34,940 nt of DNA, from assembly GCA_937898415.1 (NCBI GenBank), contig CALDLA010000150.1, positions 1 to 34,940 of the forward strand, given 5' to 3'. The stretch comes from an uncultured Prevotellaceae bacterium. GTDB taxonomy: Bacteria; Bacteroidota; Bacteroidia; Bacteroidales; Bacteroidaceae. Of the stretch, positions 1 to 7,778 are shown piece after piece. The notes below the pieces were generated by a model, which made no database searches, had not been told where the DNA came from, and saw nothing but the letters and a program-made list of their open reading frames with translations. The translations under genes and the position numbers were made by a program. Numbering within the stretch: the first letter of the stretch is position 1; each line of letters starts with the position of its first letter.

Positions 1-2
1 CT

Positions 3-308
3 GAATGGGTGGATTCCGACGTCCTAAACTGGGTGGGAATGCTCCGATTTCGCCAGGCCCTGCTTAATGGCTTTACTGATAGCCAGGATAAGGAACACGC
101 TGAATTCAAAGAAGAATTGAAGAAAGTATTCGAGGAATCAGAGGAGACGGAACGGAAGAGACTCTCCAAGTTCCATTATGATTTGGATGAAACCCTGTCG
201 AACGCAGGGATCTGGTTCTCTGCTCGGATTTTCTATCTGATGCTTGGCATCTTCCTGCCCTGCTTCGCTTTTACGGTATTCATGTTGGCTTGGTTCATCG
301 CAAGATAG
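3..308 (+). CDS. C-terminal part of an unknown membrane protein
   Basis: The reading frame is open to the left edge (Glu-Trp before a GTG at 9), so the gene is probably cut by the window and its true start is outside. The visible part is a highly charged stretch rich in Glu and Lys (about residues 25-55 from the GTG), likely helical, followed by one hydrophobic segment near the C-terminus (LMLGIFLPCFAFTVFMLAWF) ending in Ile-Ala-Arg. That suggests a protein anchored by a C-terminal transmembrane helix. I do not recognise the family. A clear hairpin terminator begins 30 bases after the stop, which supports this being a real transcribed gene. Confidence 0.55.
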   Translation, partial: EWVDSDVLNWVGMLRFRQALLNGFTDSQDKEHAEFKEELKKVFEESEETERKRLSKFHYDLDETLSNAGIWFSARIFYLMLGIFLPCFAFTVFMLAWFIAR

Positions 309-338
309 AAAAGTATTTGCTTTGACCATATATCGTTT

Positions 339-373
339 GCCCCAGTTCGTCGTGATGACGCGCTGGGGCTTTA
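339..373 (+). terminator. Rho-independent terminator after the first gene
   Basis: GCCCCAG (339-345) pairs with CTGGGGC (363-369). Inside it CGTC pairs with GACG, giving one long hairpin, followed by a short T-rich run. It lies 30 bases after the stop at 308. The minus-strand gene ending at 409 could also use it, although the T-run favours the plus strand. Confidence 0.75.
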
Positions 374-408
374 TAATCCATGGATATGTCTCTTTATCAG
401 CGAACGAC

Positions 409-699
409 TCACACTTCTGCCTTCATTTCTTTTTGGGCATAGACCAATGCATCGTGACTCACATCCTCTTCGCCCTCTACTGTATCCAGCACCTTGTCAG
501 CCAACCAGATGGTCAGCAGTTCCTTCTCGTCCACCTCAAACATTTGGGCCATAATAGGTATTTGGCACCGTTTCGCCTTTCGCTCGCCACGTTCTATTTT
601 ACTATACATCGGGGTGTCAATCTCCAGTGCTGCCGACAGTTGTCGCTGCACCAGCCCGCGCTCTTCCCTGAGCTCTTTTATCTTTCTTCCAAATATCAT
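409..699 (-). CDS. XRE-family helix-turn-helix regulator
   Basis: A 96-aa protein with an HTH_3/XRE DNA-binding domain over residues 5-60: start of helix 1 (GRKIKELREERGL), a recognition-helix region around IDTPMYSKIERGERK, then a tail of about 35 residues. It starts 11 bases after the RhuM stop at 711 on the same strand, so the two are probably co-transcribed. The family usually represses its own promoter and those of linked genes; here the target is inferred, not seen. Its size and position beside RhuM are typical of small regulators in defence or mobile regions. Confidence 0.8.
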   Translation of the reverse strand: MIFGRKIKELREERGLVQRQLSAALEIDTPMYSKIERGERKAKRCQIPIMAQMFEVDEKELLTIWLADKVLDTVEGEEDVSHDALVYAQKEMKAEV

Positions 700-710
700 G
701 TGTTAAGTAT

Positions 711-1733
711 TTACTTGTTATCAGTGTCGTCTTCATCCAAATTGCTTTCATCATTTAGATTCTTTAGCCGCTTCACGGCCCTGTCGAAGTCACTCTCTAG
801 TAGTCGCATTTCACGTTTCCTATAGATTTCAAATTCGCGTTCAGCCTTTTCTATGGCCTCTTGGTGCGAGACGGTACCACTCCCTTCGAGGATATTCTTC
901 CTCAGTCGCAATATCTGGTCGTCCAAGGCTGCAATCCAGTCTGCCATTGTCATCGGGTTCTGTTCCAGAGCTTGAAATTCTGCATAGTCGAGGAATTGGG
1001 AGGTAAGCAGGTTCAGTCGCTGCAATTCCAACTCCGTCAGATAGTTCTTAGCAATCTTTACGTCATCGCGTGTCACGTAGTTGCCCTTGAAGTTCGTCAT
1101 CCCAACAAAGGGTTTCTCGTTATCCACCCGTTCATAGATCAACTCTGCTGCCGTATGTTCATGCACGGCATAGTGCATCTTGTTCTGAACGGTGGCGAAA
1201 AACAGCTTGGTCATTTTGGCACGTGGATCATAGTCTGTCGATGTGGCATAGATGTCCGTCACCTGCTGATAGAAGTTCCGCTCGCTGCTTCGGATGTCAC
1301 GTATACGCTGCAGCAGTTCACGGAAATAGCGGTTTCCTCCCTGCTTCAGTCGTTCATCGTCCATCGTGAATCCCTTCTGAATATACTCATGCAGTCGCAG
1401 TGTTGCCCATCTGCGAAATCTCACTGCTATAGGCGATTGTACACGATATCCCAAGGCGATGATTACGTCGAGATTGTAATGGTCGATATTTCGACGCACT
1501 TGCCGTTTTCCTTCTTGGCGAACTAATAAGAATTTCTTATAAGTTCCCTCCTTGTCGAGTTCATTGTCTGTGTAGATGTTGGTGATATGCATAGAAACAT
1601 TCTCCTGAGTCGTCTGGTATATCGTTGCCAGCTGCTCCTGTGTCAGCCACACATCCTCATCAGCAAAGCGCGTATTCACACTCACCTTGCCTTCCTCATC
1701 TTTATAGAGTATCAGTTTGTTCTCTTTGTCCAT
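711..1733 (-). CDS. RhuM family protein
   Basis: A 340-aa protein recognised as the virulence RhuM family (first named from Salmonella pathogenicity island 3). The N-terminal half has the typical order: a short beta-rich start, the VWLTQEQLATIYQTTQENVS region that looks like a winged-helix/HTH, then the NIDHYNLDVIIALGYRVQS and FRRWATLRLHEYIQKGF blocks. The C-terminal half is rich in charged helices. The molecular role of RhuM is not settled; it is common on genomic islands. It lies just upstream of the XRE gene. Its leader carries an A-rich 18-base motif shared with the AlbA_2 gene at 13438 (see findings). Confidence 0.82.
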   Translation of the reverse strand: MDKENKLILYKDEEGKVSVNTRFADEDVWLTQEQLATIYQTTQENVSMHITNIYTDNELDKEGTYKKFLLVRQEGKRQVRRNIDHYNLDVIIALGYRVQSPIAVRFRRWATLRLHEYIQKGFTMDDERLKQGGNRYFRELLQRIRDIRSSERNFYQQVTDIYATSTDYDPRAKMTKLFFATVQNKMHYAVHEHTAAELIYERVDNEKPFVGMTNFKGNYVTRDDVKIAKNYLTELELQRLNLLTSQFLDYAEFQALEQNPMTMADWIAALDDQILRLRKNILEGSGTVSHQEAIEKAEREFEIYRKREMRLLESDFDRAVKRLKNLNDESNLDEDDTDNK

Positions 1734-1755
1734 ATTGTTAAAACGTTTTTATTCC
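1734..1755 (-). promoter_or_regulatory. Leader motif shared with the AlbA_2 gene
   Basis: Read on the coding strand, GGAATAAAAACGTTTTAA lies 4 bases before the ATG of the RhuM gene. A copy with 16 of 18 identical bases precedes the AlbA_2 gene at 13445-13462. It may be an A-rich translation enhancer or an operator. Confidence 0.35.
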
Positions 1756-1861
1756 GTTTGTTATTATCACATCTTACGTCTTACATCATACATCTTCCAT
1801 CTCTTAGCCAACCTTTAGCCAGCTTCCATGCTCCTTCTATCCTGCTTCTTTCCATACTTTT

Positions 1862-1903
1862 GGCATACTCATGAGTAAACTTAGAAGCTGACGATAGTAT
1901 GCC
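1862..1903. repeat. Inverted repeat downstream of the HExxH gene
   Basis: GGCATACT (1862-1869) and AGTATGCC (1896-1903) are perfectly complementary across a 26-base loop. The repeat lies 22 bases beyond the stop of the minus-strand gene at 1925. There is no T-run on either side, so it may protect or punctuate an mRNA end rather than be a classic terminator. The stretch from 1740 to 1860 is a pyrimidine-rich, low-complexity spacer with no gene. Confidence 0.45.
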
Positions 1904-1924
1904 TACACCTTGGGGAGTATTTCT

Positions 1925-3217
1925 CTATGTATCCACATATTCTTTGTCTTTTATCCAAAAATATTTTAGTGCCTCGGTAAAAACGCATGACTCTTTTTTC
2001 TTCCATTGAGAAGAGAGGCATTCTTCTGTAGCATCACATTTTGCTCCTTCTATAAACATCGTTGATGAGCAAATCGGATAACGCTTACATTCTTTCTTGT
2101 TATCTGCCCTTAATAGTCTTGCCATAATTAGTTCTATTCCATACAAAATAGCTGTTTCTTTGTATGCTGATTGAGTTCCATTTTCAGTCTTAAGAGGAAG
2201 CGCACTCTGATTCCTTCCATCGATAAAAGGATATCCATAGTGATTAAGTATTTGTTCCCTAAAGGACTCTCTGTTACAAATGTCATAATCATACAGGAAA
2301 TCGATAAGTCTGTGATGACATTTACCACAATCTATAATACAATTGTCAATAACAAGAGAGTAGTATTCTAAATCTCTTCCTAATAAAGCCTTAAAGCTTT
2401 CTTTAAGATCATTAGAGAATTGTTGCAGCAGTCTATAAAAGGGCATTTCCTGCCCATTATAAGAAACCGCATAATCTTGAACTATTGATTTATATAATTC
2501 TTTTCCATCCCAATTGGGGTGTGACTTAATCAATTCTAATACCTGGAAAAATCCTATACCAGGATTATCCCAAAGCAAAGCACACAAACAAATAGACGCT
2601 ACTTTCTTCTTATCCTGTACAATATCAGGTATGATTTTCCCTATAATGAGTTCAACTGCATGATAGGGTATTATATTGTGTTTTATCTCATTATTAATAA
2701 TCGACTGGATAGCATGAGCCATTCCCTCAACTACGCAACGATGTCCAAATAGGAACCCATGCTCATCTGCTTTATCATTATCAAAATCATAACAACCAAT
2801 CCACACAGCAGTTTTCTCTTTCTCTGCAATAGAGATTTCTCTTTTATCAATCTCTATGTCGGAAATATTGAACCCTGTTGTCTTATCGCCTTCAATTTTG
2901 TTGAAATGGATAACAAATTGATGAATATCCTCGTCTGTATCCCATAACCTCAATGGAATATCTATTACTTCATTATTACGTATATAATCACGGTATCTTG
3001 AAAACACCCTATTATACATGTCACTCATTCTTATGCCATATAGACTAGTGACGTGCTGAATATAATGAATATATTCATGTACGAATGTAGCGTATGATGA
3101 TAATGACATGTTGGACAAGTTACCTAAATCTATGTCATCATCTACATACATGTGCAAATGATTAGTTTCATACTTACTACATTTGCCATTTAAAATATCA
3201 TAATCAAAAAGTGACAT
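1925..3217 (-). CDS. Unknown HExxH metalloprotein, last gene of the six-gene operon
   Basis: A 430-aa protein of no family I can name. Residues 42-55 read ATFVHEYIHYIQHV, with HEYIH at 47-51 forming a HExxH zinc-metallopeptidase signature in a helix. A Glu in VVEGMAHAIQ (about 164) could be the third ligand. The C-terminal 60 residues hold a cluster of cysteines (KECKRYPICSS, GAKCDATEECLSS, KESCVF) that may bind a second metal. Gene position 48 bases after the DUF1848 gene, same strand, suggests co-transcription. Peptidase activity is inferred from the motif only; other HExxH proteins are not peptidases. No signal peptide or membrane segment is visible, so it is probably cytoplasmic. Confidence 0.6.
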   Translation of the reverse strand: MSLFDYDILNGKCSKYETNHLHMYVDDDIDLGNLSNMSLSSYATFVHEYIHYIQHVTSLYGIRMSDMYNRVFSRYRDYIRNNEVIDIPLRLWDTDEDIHQFVIHFNKIEGDKTTGFNISDIEIDKREISIAEKEKTAVWIGCYDFDNDKADEHGFLFGHRCVVEGMAHAIQSIINNEIKHNIIPYHAVELIIGKIIPDIVQDKKKVASICLCALLWDNPGIGFFQVLELIKSHPNWDGKELYKSIVQDYAVSYNGQEMPFYRLLQQFSNDLKESFKALLGRDLEYYSLVIDNCIIDCGKCHHRLIDFLYDYDICNRESFREQILNHYGYPFIDGRNQSALPLKTENGTQSAYKETAILYGIELIMARLLRADNKKECKRYPICSSTMFIEGAKCDATEECLSSQWKKKESCVFTEALKYFWIKDKEYVDT

Positions 3218-3265
3218 GCTGTTATTCCCCCGTTAATTGCCTGTTATTAAAGATTAGAAACAATT

Positions 3266-4309
3266 CTATCCAATGATACTTTCGCTTTCATCGTTATGTT
3301 TGTCTTTATTCTTAAGAACTGCCTCTTTACTAGTATTGGCATAGCAATAAACACAGAAATGCCGACAGGTGTTGTACATACCAATGTCTTTGCTAATCAT
3401 ACAACCACATATTTTCCTCTGTCCTTTATCCTTTAGATCTTTTGTTTTCTGTGGCAGTGGCGGTATCTCACCAAACATATCTCGCTCAGGCAACTTGCCT
3501 GTGTGAAGATAATAGACTAGTTCTTCATCGTCAGCAAAGATTCGTTTCATTAATTCGCCATCAATACACCTATTATGTTCTATTTTGTATCGTTCCAAGT
3601 CTATGTCCTCAGCACATGTTGCCAATTGAATCCGCTTGGGGTACATATCTCGCATTGCCACTAATCCCCTGACAATCTCCATCCGCTGTTCGTATGTCAT
3701 TTCAGCCTGCTCTACATCGTCTTTGGTAAAGAACGAAGTTTCTTTTACAAGATTTGCCTGTACCTTCCGATAGGCTTTCACGTCAACAAAACTGAATACC
3801 AACTTGTCAGTATAGTCATTCAGGCAATGATGCAAACCTCGAATTCTCTCTAACAGCAAATCTGTAGTTAACTGCGGCGTAACAATCATAGGATCAAAGC
3901 GCCAAATCACCCGTTCCTTTCCAATTAACTCAGACAATTCTCTAAAGGTGGCTATGCGGGATTTTACAGATGGAACATTCGGTTCAAATCCATCTTGCTC
4001 ATAGTCATTCAGTGTCACCTGAAAGTAATAATGTATTCCTCTCTTGTCTAGTTCTGGCAGATAAGGAATGATTGGAGCAGGATTCTTTGTCCAGAACACA
4101 ATAACCTTGCAATTCTTGAACGATACATACATTGGCTGCTGGTTGAAAGGATTGTACCATACACAATAGCCTTTAGCCAAGCGGTTGAAAAACCACTTGG
4201 CATAAAAGGCTGGTATGTCTGTAGAGCGGCTGGCAGATATGATGACTGGTGCAGTTGCTTCTACCTTTTCGCCTTTGTCTGTTGTTATGTTATGCTTATC
4301 AGATACCAT
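3266..4309 (-). CDS. DUF1848 protein with C-terminal CxxxCxxC cluster
   Basis: A 347-aa protein recognised as DUF1848. The N-terminal part has the family hallmarks: VIISASRSTDIPAFYAKWF (22-40), GYCVWYNPFNQQP (47-59), VFWTKNPAPI (71-80) and IWRFDPMIV (135-143), which suit a TIM-barrel-like fold. The C-terminus has CGC (301-303) and TCRHFCVYCYANTS with Cys315, Cys319 and Cys322 in the CxxxCxxC spacing of radical-SAM iron-sulfur sites. The cluster sits at the C-terminal end, as is usual for this family, rather than near the N-terminus. The biochemical role of DUF1848 is not established to my knowledge. It overlaps the end of the 807-aa gene by 11 bases, so translation is probably coupled. Confidence 0.8.
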   Translation of the reverse strand: MVSDKHNITTDKGEKVEATAPVIISASRSTDIPAFYAKWFFNRLAKGYCVWYNPFNQQPMYVSFKNCKVIVFWTKNPAPIIPYLPELDKRGIHYYFQVTLNDYEQDGFEPNVPSVKSRIATFRELSELIGKERVIWRFDPMIVTPQLTTDLLLERIRGLHHCLNDYTDKLVFSFVDVKAYRKVQANLVKETSFFTKDDVEQAEMTYEQRMEIVRGLVAMRDMYPKRIQLATCAEDIDLERYKIEHNRCIDGELMKRIFADDEELVYYLHTGKLPERDMFGEIPPLPQKTKDLKDKGQRKICGCMISKDIGMYNTCRHFCVYCYANTSKEAVLKNKDKHNDESESIIG

Positions 4310-6722
4310 AGAAACTCAAAAGTTCTTTTTCTATTTGTTCCGCTAATTGTGTTGTAAAAACGTTATATAATGAGGTTCTCTTGGGTGAATCGCCTCTACC
4401 TTCTTTCTTGCAAAGATTTATAAAGAATCTAATATGTTCACGTCTGTCATCTTTATAGTTCATCCCTGTAAATTTCCAGTTCTGCTCAAGTCGTCTGAAT
4501 ACCTCTGGCAACAATTGGATCAAAGATGGTAGTTCGGGTAGTGTTTCATTTGACATAGAATTAACAGACTGTCCTTTGAATGAAGCCTTTGGTTGATGGT
4601 TTTGACTATCAAATAGTGACTTTTCTTTGGGCGTTGTTTCTATATGATTCGTTTTCAATATCTTAACAATGTTTCTATATGTAGATGAAGATTTATCCAA
4701 TATGTTATCTAAAATAAATAAAAAGGCATCGGCATCTTGTCTTTTTGCTTCAAGCTCTATCACTTTATTAATTTTCTCAATTGTTTCCTGTCTTTGAGCC
4801 CTGGCTTTGGGTAGTGATGATTCAATTATGGAATAAATACGTTCTCTAAATTCATCTTTAGAATACTTGGTATTATCATCTTCGAAATTGGCTGCCTTTA
4901 ATGCTTTATACACTTTAGTTCCTTTTCCTAAAACATTATCTGCTATGTACATAAAAGCCTTGGGACTTTGCACAGCATCCTCTAGTTCTAGTGCTTGACT
5001 CACGGCACTAATAACCTGAGTTTGTTTCGATGGCTTTGTCTCTATCTTGCTAATATTTCCCATAATGGTTGACCCAATATTGCTTTCACGAATCTCGAAA
5101 GAATTGGCTTGTGTTGGAAATTCCGCATTTAAGATACTAACGCCAAACAACTGTTGATAAGCATTCAGAACAAAACTCTTATAATAGTCTCTATCTCCGT
5201 TTATTAGCGTAGAAGTAAACGTTTTGGGCAAAGAAGCAAAACCACGTGTTGCGCCATACAAGCCGAATGCCAGACGGTAGTTGTTAAATCCGCATTGTAC
5301 GAGATATTCAGACAGTCGATCTATATTGTCACCCTTTTGGCAGAACGCCGCAAAGGAGTTTAATACATCATTGTCTATTGAATACAAGTCAAAAGCGGAA
5401 CTCTCCTGCAGATGGCTTAACAGGGCATTAATATAATTAGCCCATTTGGAGTCATTCCATTTGTCTCCTAATATCCGTTGGAGGATTTTACCTCCATTGT
5501 AGGCAATTGCCAAGGGTTCGTCAATCCCATTCTCGTTCTTTACAGCTTCATACTCATTGCCTATTTGAGAATTGAGCAAACTGTCATAGAATTCGGGTTT
5601 AACCGTTTTGTCGAGCACATTCACGCTGCCATCATGGCTAATTCGGACGAGTTCTTTGACTTCATTCTTCTGGCCTTCGGATATGCTCCTAAGTTCTATC
5701 TTCCTTACAACAGAATTCAAGCTGTCTATGGCAGTATTATATGATTCAGGAGAATAAAACTCCACACACCTCCACAAGTCGTTGGCATCGTATACTCTTC
5801 TCAAATGCAGTTTTGAGCAGAATTCCGTATAGATATCAAGTGATTCCAACAAAGCAATAACGTCTTGTTTCTCCAATTTCAAGGGGTTTCTACTAAGCCG
5901 CATATCTATGATATTGGCATTATAGAGGGCATCTTCATCAATGGAAGAATAAATGCGGTTAAAATCTTTGATGTCTTTTGTTAGGGATTCATCTTGCAAA
6001 TCAGAAGGTGTATGCGTTGGTGAATTTACGATAGCAGAAAGTGTATTACGCATCCTTCTAGCCAGCGACTTCAATTCTGCCACATCCGAACTAACGGTCA
6101 TGTTGGCCCCAATCAAATAGCAATAGACAAATCCTCTAATACGGTCTATCTTCCTGTCTTGTTCTATATTTGATATGTTAGCGTCTATCTCTGTTGGCAA
6201 ATAAGAAGAATCCCATTCGAACTCATCACTGTCATTCTTTGTAAAGAGGTCTTTGACATTGTCAAAGAAACCTCTCTTCGTCTGAGGTTTGACAACAAGG
6301 TTTGCGCTATAAAGTTTCTCGAACTTGTTTTCTATACTTTGAGCAGCCTTGGTTAATACGCCTTGCCGTTCCACATAACTATCGAAGTAAATCTTGGTAT
6401 GAAAAGGATTCAGATATATCGTGGAAGCAGAAACATATACTTCAACTCCAGAATTGGTGCCTTGTTTCGTGATAATTCCGGAAGGATAATCATCACTATC
6501 AATTTCAATAACCATCGGATAATTCTCAATTTCTGAATCCTCCACATCATACCGAGGATATTTGGAATAGAGAAGAACCACACCGTCGAGGCTGTTGGCT
6601 TCGACAGAATAAAACCTCTTGTTGCCGAATCCTCTTCTTTGGTAGAATACCTTAGGAGAAATAGATTCAGTAGAGAATATATTGTTGAAATTCAACGTGC
6701 ATGTTGGAATATATAACTTCAT
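4299..6722 (-). CDS. 807-aa orphan protein of the six-gene operon
   Basis: A large protein I cannot place. The N-terminal region (1-130) is beta-rich and begins YIPTCTLNFNNIFSTESIS, then FYQRRGFGNKRFYSVEANSL and a LLYSKYP strand. The middle and C-terminal parts are mostly helical, with Lys/Glu-rich stretches around 130-170 and a repeated pattern of acidic helices at about 590-690 (SQALELEDAVQSPKAFMYIADNVLGKG and a similar KVIELEAKRQDADAFLFILDNILDK), which looks like an internal duplication. No nuclease, NTPase or membrane motif is visible. It lies 12 bases after the helicase gene and overlaps the DUF1848 gene by 11 bases. A scaffold or sensor subunit is only a guess. Confidence 0.6.
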   Translation of the reverse strand: MKLYIPTCTLNFNNIFSTESISPKVFYQRRGFGNKRFYSVEANSLDGVVLLYSKYPRYDVEDSEIENYPMVIEIDSDDYPSGIITKQGTNSGVEVYVSASTIYLNPFHTKIYFDSYVERQGVLTKAAQSIENKFEKLYSANLVVKPQTKRGFFDNVKDLFTKNDSDEFEWDSSYLPTEIDANISNIEQDRKIDRIRGFVYCYLIGANMTVSSDVAELKSLARRMRNTLSAIVNSPTHTPSDLQDESLTKDIKDFNRIYSSIDEDALYNANIIDMRLSRNPLKLEKQDVIALLESLDIYTEFCSKLHLRRVYDANDLWRCVEFYSPESYNTAIDSLNSVVRKIELRSISEGQKNEVKELVRISHDGSVNVLDKTVKPEFYDSLLNSQIGNEYEAVKNENGIDEPLAIAYNGGKILQRILGDKWNDSKWANYINALLSHLQESSAFDLYSIDNDVLNSFAAFCQKGDNIDRLSEYLVQCGFNNYRLAFGLYGATRGFASLPKTFTSTLINGDRDYYKSFVLNAYQQLFGVSILNAEFPTQANSFEIRESNIGSTIMGNISKIETKPSKQTQVISAVSQALELEDAVQSPKAFMYIADNVLGKGTKVYKALKAANFEDDNTKYSKDEFRERIYSIIESSLPKARAQRQETIEKINKVIELEAKRQDADAFLFILDNILDKSSSTYRNIVKILKTNHIETTPKEKSLFDSQNHQPKASFKGQSVNSMSNETLPELPSLIQLLPEVFRRLEQNWKFTGMNYKDDRREHIRFFINLCKKEGRGDSPKRTSLYNVFTTQLAEQIEKELLSFYGI

Positions 6723-6734
6723 GATGCTAAAAAA

Positions 6735-7766
6735 TTAGAGTTTAAGTTTAGGACCGGCTACAACAAGAGAGGTGTCGTACAAATCTCTTGGTACATCATC
6801 GAATAAACTTGAAAGATTGCCAGAGTGCAATATATATAAAGATTGGTATGTACGTGTAACTGCAACATAAAGCGGATTTCTGTTGTCGTCATCTTCAACT
6901 GTACAATCAGGTAAAAAAACATTTTCAAATTGAAGACCTTTAGAACTATGATAAGTCATCAATTTGGGATTGTCCGATGTAAAATCCAAATCCATATGTT
7001 TTCCAAATTTAGCTTCTACATTTAGACCATGTTCTTGAAAGTAGTTGTACGCCTCTTCAACTTCATCATTTTGCCTAAAAAGAATACCGACATCTTCCAT
7101 GTGTTTGTTCTGAATCAATTCTATAATAGCGTCGTATTGTTTTTCGACAGTTGGATATTCAAGGATTTTAGGCTTTTCCGTGCCTTCTACTGTACAACGT
7201 TCTTCTAGTTCATCATTTTCAGAATTAATGTACTGGGCAACGCGCGCTATCTTTTTGGGAAGACGATGATTAAAGACCAACTGCTCAACTGGGAATTTTG
7301 TGAAATACTGTATGTCTTCCATTGATACAGTTTTCTTATCTTGGATAAATGTATATAACTGTTGAGCAGAGTCGCCATATAGCAATAATGCTTTTCTTGC
7401 TTTCGACTTAAATAACTCAATATCCTCTTTCGAAAAGTCCTGCGCTTCATCAACAATAATATAGTCTGCGCTAGGGCATCCTGCACGATTTACCCAATGC
7501 CAATGATAATCTACATTACGTTGTGAAATCCCCACCTCTTTAATTCCGTCAGCCATATATTGCATTAGAGCTTTGGTAAATACAATATACATATATGATC
7601 CACGATGCTCATCTTGGATTTGTTTCGCTTTCCACAAAGCCAAAATGGATTTTCCACTCCCAGCACAGCCCTTAACAATATAAGAGTTGTCTGTTTTCTT
7701 ATTGATTACCTTAACTTGATAGTCGTCAAGTTCTGAGTCTTTTACATAAAAACTTCTTTTTGCCAT
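6735..7766 (-). CDS. Minimal SF1 (UvrD-like) helicase/ATPase
   Basis: A 343-aa protein with a full superfamily-1 helicase core: Walker A GCAGSGKS (33-40), motif Ia around IVFTKALMQY (61-70), Walker B IIVDEAQDF (103-111), motif III LYGDSAQQLY (129-138), motif IV near VFNHRLP (164-170), motif V TYHSSKGLQFENVF (271-284) and motif VI YVAVTRTYQSLYIL (300-313). UvrD and PcrA are about 650-750 aa, so this one lacks room for the large 1B and 2B insertions; it is a compact motor likely to act with partners. It lies 12 bases after the NERD-methyltransferase gene and 12 before the 807-aa gene. Role in DNA or RNA unwinding is from family knowledge. Confidence 0.85.
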   Translation of the reverse strand: MAKRSFYVKDSELDDYQVKVINKKTDNSYIVKGCAGSGKSILALWKAKQIQDEHRGSYMYIVFTKALMQYMADGIKEVGISQRNVDYHWHWVNRAGCPSADYIIVDEAQDFSKEDIELFKSKARKALLLYGDSAQQLYTFIQDKKTVSMEDIQYFTKFPVEQLVFNHRLPKKIARVAQYINSENDELEERCTVEGTEKPKILEYPTVEKQYDAIIELIQNKHMEDVGILFRQNDEVEEAYNYFQEHGLNVEAKFGKHMDLDFTSDNPKLMTYHSSKGLQFENVFLPDCTVEDDDNRNPLYVAVTRTYQSLYILHSGNLSSLFDDVPRDLYDTSLVVAGPKLKL

Positions 7767-7778
7767 AGAATTGTAGTT

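Noticed and set aside
861..1526. Plus-strand ORF of 221 codons
   Set aside because: It is the mirror of the RhuM gene on the other strand, with no start signal and odd composition. The same holds for 11231-11848, 30183-30584 and 31070-31474.
1862..1903. Hairpin as a strict Rho-independent terminator
   Set aside because: The stem is perfect but there is no T-run on either strand, so I list it only as an inverted repeat.
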